Positions 7,093 through 9,555 of a stretch of DNA of 9,555 nt are shown here, in pieces. The stretch comes from Spartobacteria bacterium. Lineage in GTDB: Bacteria; Verrucomicrobiota; Verrucomicrobiia; Chthoniobacterales; Chthoniobacteraceae. Position 1 is the first letter of the stretch. Each line of letters starts with the position of its first letter. The notes below the pieces were generated by a model. The model was not told where the DNA came from, did no database searches, and was given only the letters and a program-made list of their open reading frames with translations. The position numbers and the translations under genes are program-made. The DNA lies in contig JANXWU010000404.1 of NCBI GenBank assembly GCA_025350985.1, positions 1 through 9,555 on the forward strand, written 5' to 3'.

Positions 7093-7731
7093 TCACGGCT
7101 CGTCGTAAATACCCACCGCGCGCAGCCTTTCCGCGCTCAGTTCAAACACCTCGATGCTCACGCGATTCTGTCCCGCGTGGTAGGCGTCGAGGACCATCGG
7201 ACCAAACTCGCGATAGTTGCTCGCGAGCTTCGGAAAAACAAAAACGGTGTTTCGATTGGGCACCACCACGATCAGCGTCGCCCCAAACACGCCCTCGAAT
7301 TTCTTCAGGAATCCCGGCGCAAAAATGACCTCGGCCGTGAGCGGGCTTTCCGAGCGCAGCACGGCGTACTCGACGACTTTTTTTGCATCGCGCACCAGTT
7401 CCGGCTTCAGCATTTCCAGCAAGCCGGCCGCGTTCACGCGCGCCTTTTCAAAAAAATCGCCCCACGTTAAATGCAGCGCAGTCCACTGCTCGCGGGTGAA
7501 ATAAACCGGCTCGCCCGCGGCATTCACAAACCCCGGCACGAGCAGCGTGCGCTCCGCGTTCGGAATCTCGAAGGCGACCGGCGGCTTCATAAACTTCGGC
7601 TCGATCAGCACGCGCCAATGTTTAGCGTCCGGCCCCTCCGCCGCTTGCGCCGTCACGGCGCACCACGCAACCACGAGCGCGGCGAAAGTTCTTCCAATCG
7701 AAAACCGAAAATCGAAACTAAAAAATCTCAT
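7093..7731 (-). CDS. Predicted secreted protein of unknown function (weakly DUF1444-like)
   Basis: This 212-residue protein begins at ATG 7731-7729. Residues 1-30 look like a signal peptide: a basic/aromatic n-region, hydrophobic TFAALVVAWCAV, and a cleavage site after AQA (28-30). The mature part has a strand-rich segment GATLIVVVPNRNTVFVFPKLAS (150-171) and the block VLDAYHAGQNRVSIEVFEL. The 'VVVPNRNTVFVFP' piece recalls DUF1444/YtpQ proteins, but I am not certain. No enzymatic motif is visible. Residues 6-11 of the n-region are encoded by a 7-bp-periodic repeat (7696-7716), so the N-terminus may have been recruited from an intergenic element or the start may be misjudged; no better in-frame start keeps the signal peptide. 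The start overlaps that of divergent ruvA. A purine-rich GAGAAAAG sits about 6 nt upstream of the ATG, inside ruvA. Confidence 0.7.
   Translation of the reverse strand: MRFFSFDFRFSIGRTFAALVVAWCAVTAQAAEGPDAKHWRVLIEPKFMKPPVAFEIPNAERTLLVPGFVNAAGEPVYFTREQWTALHLTWGDFFEKARVNAAGLLEMLKPELVRDAKKVVEYAVLRSESPLTAEVIFAPGFLKKFEGVFGATLIVVVPNRNTVFVFPKLASNYREFGPMVLDAYHAGQNRVSIEVFELSAERLRAVGIYDEP
7696..7730. repeat. Heptad-periodic A/T-rich repeat at the divergent start
   Basis: Three successive 7-bp units, AATCGAA (7696-7702), AACCGAA (7703-7709) and AATCGAA (7710-7716), are followed by two degenerate units, ACTAAAA and AATCTCA. The array runs right up to the ruvA ATG at 7730 and lies within the first codons of the minus-strand gene. 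Its composition is much more A-rich than the surrounding coding sequence. Confidence 0.65.
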
Positions 7732-8335
7732 GATCACTTTTCTCGACGGAACTCTGGTCGAATCGCTGCCGACGCAAATCGTCGTCGAGGTGCAGGGCGT
7801 CGGATACCGCGTCCTCATTCCGCTGTCGAGCTTCGACCGGCTGCCGGCGACCGGCGCGCGCGTGCGCGTGCTCACGCATCTGCAAGTGCGCGAGGATGCG
7901 CATGTGCTGTTCGGCTTTATGAGCACGGAGGAACGCGATCTTTTCCGGCTGCTCGTGAACCACGTCAGCGGCATCGGTCCGAAGACCGCGCTCGATGTCC
8001 TCAGCGGCATTAGCGTCGTGAATTTCAAAGCCGCGGTCGTCAACGGTGACGCGGGACTTTTGGCAAAAACCAAAGGCATCGGCAAGAAAACCGCCGAGCG
8101 AATCATCGTGGAGTTGAAGGACAAAGTGGGCATCGCCGCCGCGTGGGAAGCCGCCAGTGCCGCGCACGCGCCCACGCCCGAGCAGCAGCAAATCAACGAC
8201 GCCGTGCTGGCGCTCATCTCGCTCGGCTACAAACAAATCGACGCGCACAAAGCGGTGAAGCAGGCGCAGGAAAAAGGCGGAGCCGCGCAGACGACCGAGG
8301 AGTTGGTGCGGCAGGCGCTGAAGTTGTTGATCTGA
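7730..8335 (+). CDS. ruvA: Holliday junction branch migration subunit RuvA
   Basis: RuvA binds four-way DNA junctions as a tetramer and loads the RuvB motor during recombination and repair. The 201-residue length is typical. Domain I (1-62, OB fold) starts MITFLDGTLVE and contains the acidic pin E55-D56 (VREDAHVLFGF), at the same positions as in E. coli. Domain II carries two helix-hairpin-helix motifs, VSGIGPKTALDVL (79-91) and TKGIGKKTAERIIVELKDK (114-132). Domain III (about 150-201), which binds RuvB, has NDAVLALISLGYK and ends EELVRQALKLLI. ATG 7730 was chosen because MITFLDG is the family start; it has no Shine-Dalgarno. Its bases overlap the start of the divergent secreted-protein gene, so its promoter must lie within that gene. 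ruvB and ruvC are not adjacent on the visible side. Confidence 0.97.
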   Translation: MITFLDGTLVESLPTQIVVEVQGVGYRVLIPLSSFDRLPATGARVRVLTHLQVREDAHVLFGFMSTEERDLFRLLVNHVSGIGPKTALDVLSGISVVNFKAAVVNGDAGLLAKTKGIGKKTAERIIVELKDKVGIAAAWEAASAAHAPTPEQQQINDAVLALISLGYKQIDAHKAVKQAQEKGGAAQTTEELVRQALKLLI

Positions 8336-8341
8336 ATAGGA

Positions 8342-8405
8342 ATATTCAATGTTCAACTTCGCACTTATTTCTCGTTAAAAGTTGAACGTTGAAAGTTGGA
8401 AGTTT
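8342..8405 (+). repeat. Inverted heptad repeat after ruvA, possible terminator hairpin
   Basis: The left arm TTCAATGTTCAACTT (8345-8359) and right arm AAGTTGAACGTTGAA (8379-8393) pair over 15 positions, with one G-U wobble in RNA and a 19-nt loop. Both arms are built from 7-bp units: ATATTCA and ATGTTCA on the left; AAAGTTG, AACGTTG, AAAGTTG and GAAGTTT on the right. A T-tract (8403-8407) follows ten bases after the stem. It lies 10-70 nt after the ruvA stop, so it may end or stabilise that transcript. The stem is A/T-rich and the T-tract is offset, so it is not a canonical terminator. Confidence 0.65.
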
Positions 8406-8420
8406 TTGCCCATCCCGCCG

Positions 8421-9555
8421 ATGCCCTCCGATCTCGAAAAAGCCGAAGCCGTTCGCGCCGCGATGCCGGCGGAAGGCTTGTTCGCGGAAAAGGACTGGCT
8501 CGTGTCACCCGAGCCTTTTCCACTCGACGCCGCGACCGTGTCCGAATTGGAGAAACTCGGACACCGCCTGAACGCCTTCATCCGCGCGTGCAACGACCTC
8601 TATCACCTCAGCGCGCAGGGTCGCCAGCCGCGGTGGATTTCCGAATATCTCGACCGGGGAAAACCGCGTGAGCTGATCGAATTCGCGCGCGCGAAAATCT
8701 TCCGCGACGCCGTGCCGCAAGTCATCCGGCCCGACCTCATTCTCACGGATAACGGCTTTACGATTGCCGAACTCGACAGCGTCCCTGGCGGCATCGGCGT
8801 GACCGCGTGGCTGAACCAAACCTACGCGAAACTCGGCGCGGACGTGATCGGCGGCGCGGACGGAATGATCGAAGGTTTCAGGTCGATTTTTCCCGAAGGC
8901 GACATCCTCGTCTCGCGCGAAGCCGCCACCTACCGACCGGAAATGGAATGGCTCGCGAGAGCGCGGAACGCGGAGCGCGGAACGCGGAGTGAAGAAGCGG
9001 CAACCAGCGTCACCGACGCAGAATCCTTCTCCGTTCCGAGTTCCGCACTCCAAGCTCCGCGTTCCATTTATCGCTTCTTCGAGTTGTTCGATCTTCCCAA
9101 CCTCGCCTCCTCGCCAAGCCTGATGGAATCAGCTTTGCGCGGCGAGGTGCGGATCACGCCGCCAATCAAACCGTGGATGGAGGAGAAGCTGTGGCTCGCG
9201 CTTTTTTGGATGCGACCGCTGCGCGAGTTCTGGCGACGCGCGTTGCGTGAAAACCATTTTCTGGCGCTGCAAAAATCCATTCCCTACTCGTGGATCGTTG
9301 ATCCCACGCCGCTGCCGCAGCACGCCGTCATTCCCAAACTCGACATCCACGACTGGCGGGAGCTGGGCGAGTTCAGCCAAAAACAACGCGCGCTCATTTT
9401 GAAAATCAGCGGCTACTCCGAACTGGCGTGGGGCAGCCGCGCCGTCTTCCTCGGCCAGGACATGCCGCACGCCGAATGGCGCGCCGTGATCGATCGGGCG
9501 CTCCACGATTTCGAGTCGCATCCGTACCTGTTGCAGGAATTTCACAAAGGCAAAC
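8421..9555 (+). CDS. Probable circularly permuted ATP-grasp-like protein (3' end beyond window)
   Basis: The frame from ATG 8421 stays open to the last base, giving at least 378 residues with no stop; the C-terminus is missing. The family is not recognised with certainty. RPDLILTDNGFTIAELDSVPGG (103-124) resembles the 'RPD..L...G..l.E.Ns.PGG' block of circularly permuted ATP-grasp ligases such as glutathionylspermidine synthase relatives. ILKISGYSELAWGSRAVFLG (326-345) would be the nucleotide-binding lysine and glycine-rich loop, and YLLQEFHKGK (369-378) the start of the 'vvQE' strand. The remaining Mg-binding residues would lie beyond the window. If correct it would couple ATP hydrolysis to forming an amide or peptide-like bond; the substrate is unknown. 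Residues about 179-216 are a low-complexity insert encoded by an inverted heptad repeat. The start has no Shine-Dalgarno, and the gene lies 85 bp after ruvA. Confidence 0.7.
   Translation, partial: MPSDLEKAEAVRAAMPAEGLFAEKDWLVSPEPFPLDAATVSELEKLGHRLNAFIRACNDLYHLSAQGRQPRWISEYLDRGKPRELIEFARAKIFRDAVPQVIRPDLILTDNGFTIAELDSVPGGIGVTAWLNQTYAKLGADVIGGADGMIEGFRSIFPEGDILVSREAATYRPEMEWLARARNAERGTRSEEAATSVTDAESFSVPSSALQAPRSIYRFFELFDLPNLASSPSLMESALRGEVRITPPIKPWMEEKLWLALFWMRPLREFWRRALRENHFLALQKSIPYSWIVDPTPLPQHAVIPKLDIHDWRELGEFSQKQRALILKISGYSELAWGSRAVFLGQDMPHAEWRAVIDRALHDFESHPYLLQEFHKGK
8963..9067. repeat. Inverted heptad repeat embedded in the ATP-grasp-like gene
   Basis: The left arm has four 7-bp units in perfect register (8963-8990), alternating GCGGAAC and GCGGAGC or GCGGAGT. 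The right arm (9033-9067) has five units of the reverse type, including GTTCCGA, GTTCCGC and GCTCCGC. A 12-bp core, GGAACGCGGAGC (8965-8976), is exactly complementary to GCTCCGCGTTCC (9054-9065). The element does not break the frame and encodes a charged, serine/alanine-rich stretch. Confidence 0.75.

Noticed and set aside
7732..8217. Upstream extension of the secreted-protein frame to 8217
   Set aside because: The extension is antisense to ruvA and would bury the signal peptide in the interior of the protein.
7696..8405. CRISPR-like array from short repeats
   Set aside because: The units are 7 bp without spacers, not the 24-40 bp repeats separated by unique spacers that define CRISPR; no cas gene is present.

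Overview
The window is a GC-rich bacterial chromosome segment whose genes suggest Verrucomicrobiota. The pointers are a pseudopilin-like C-terminus of the kind common in that phylum, a DNA-binding-domain-first response regulator, a lone nuoA, genes with no recognisable Shine-Dalgarno sequences, and short heptad-periodic repeats between genes. The phylum assignment is an inference from gene style and cannot be proved from this sequence alone.

Layout. Positions 1-522 (+) hold the 3' end of a probable type II secretion/pseudopilin-like protein. A palindrome (557-572) separates it from a convergent gene (1190-633, -) for an excisionase-type HTH domain fused to a receiver domain. A 250-bp divergent spacer (1191-1440) precedes glgA (1441-2904, +, glycogen synthase) and a class III PLP aminotransferase (2979-4361, +), 74 bp apart and perhaps co-transcribed. 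The aminotransferase overlaps by 40 bp, tail to tail, a small Dabb-domain gene (4639-4322, -). Upstream of that on the same strand is nuoA (5148-4774, -) with a clear intrinsic terminator and no other nuo genes nearby. Two exported or membrane-anchored proteins of unknown function follow on the minus strand (7032-5269 and 7731-7093). The second shares its start-codon bases (CATG, 7729-7732) with the divergent ruvA (7730-8335, +), the Holliday junction branch-migration subunit. After ruvA and a hairpin-forming repeat comes a gene with no stop codon before the window end (8421 to beyond 9555, +). It encodes a probable circularly permuted ATP-grasp-like protein.

The genes are mostly housekeeping: glycogen storage, amino-acid/amine transamination, respiratory complex I and recombination. 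They do not form one pathway. The most unusual signal is a family of short elements built from degenerate 7-bp units, found three times in about 1.4 kb around ruvA. One lies at the divergent start (7696-7730), one is an inverted pair after ruvA (8342-8405), and one is an inverted pair inside the ATP-grasp-like coding region (8963-9067), where it adds a low-complexity peptide in frame. No CRISPR array, tRNA, rRNA, transposase or phage gene was seen. No gene-free stretch exceeds 300 bases.
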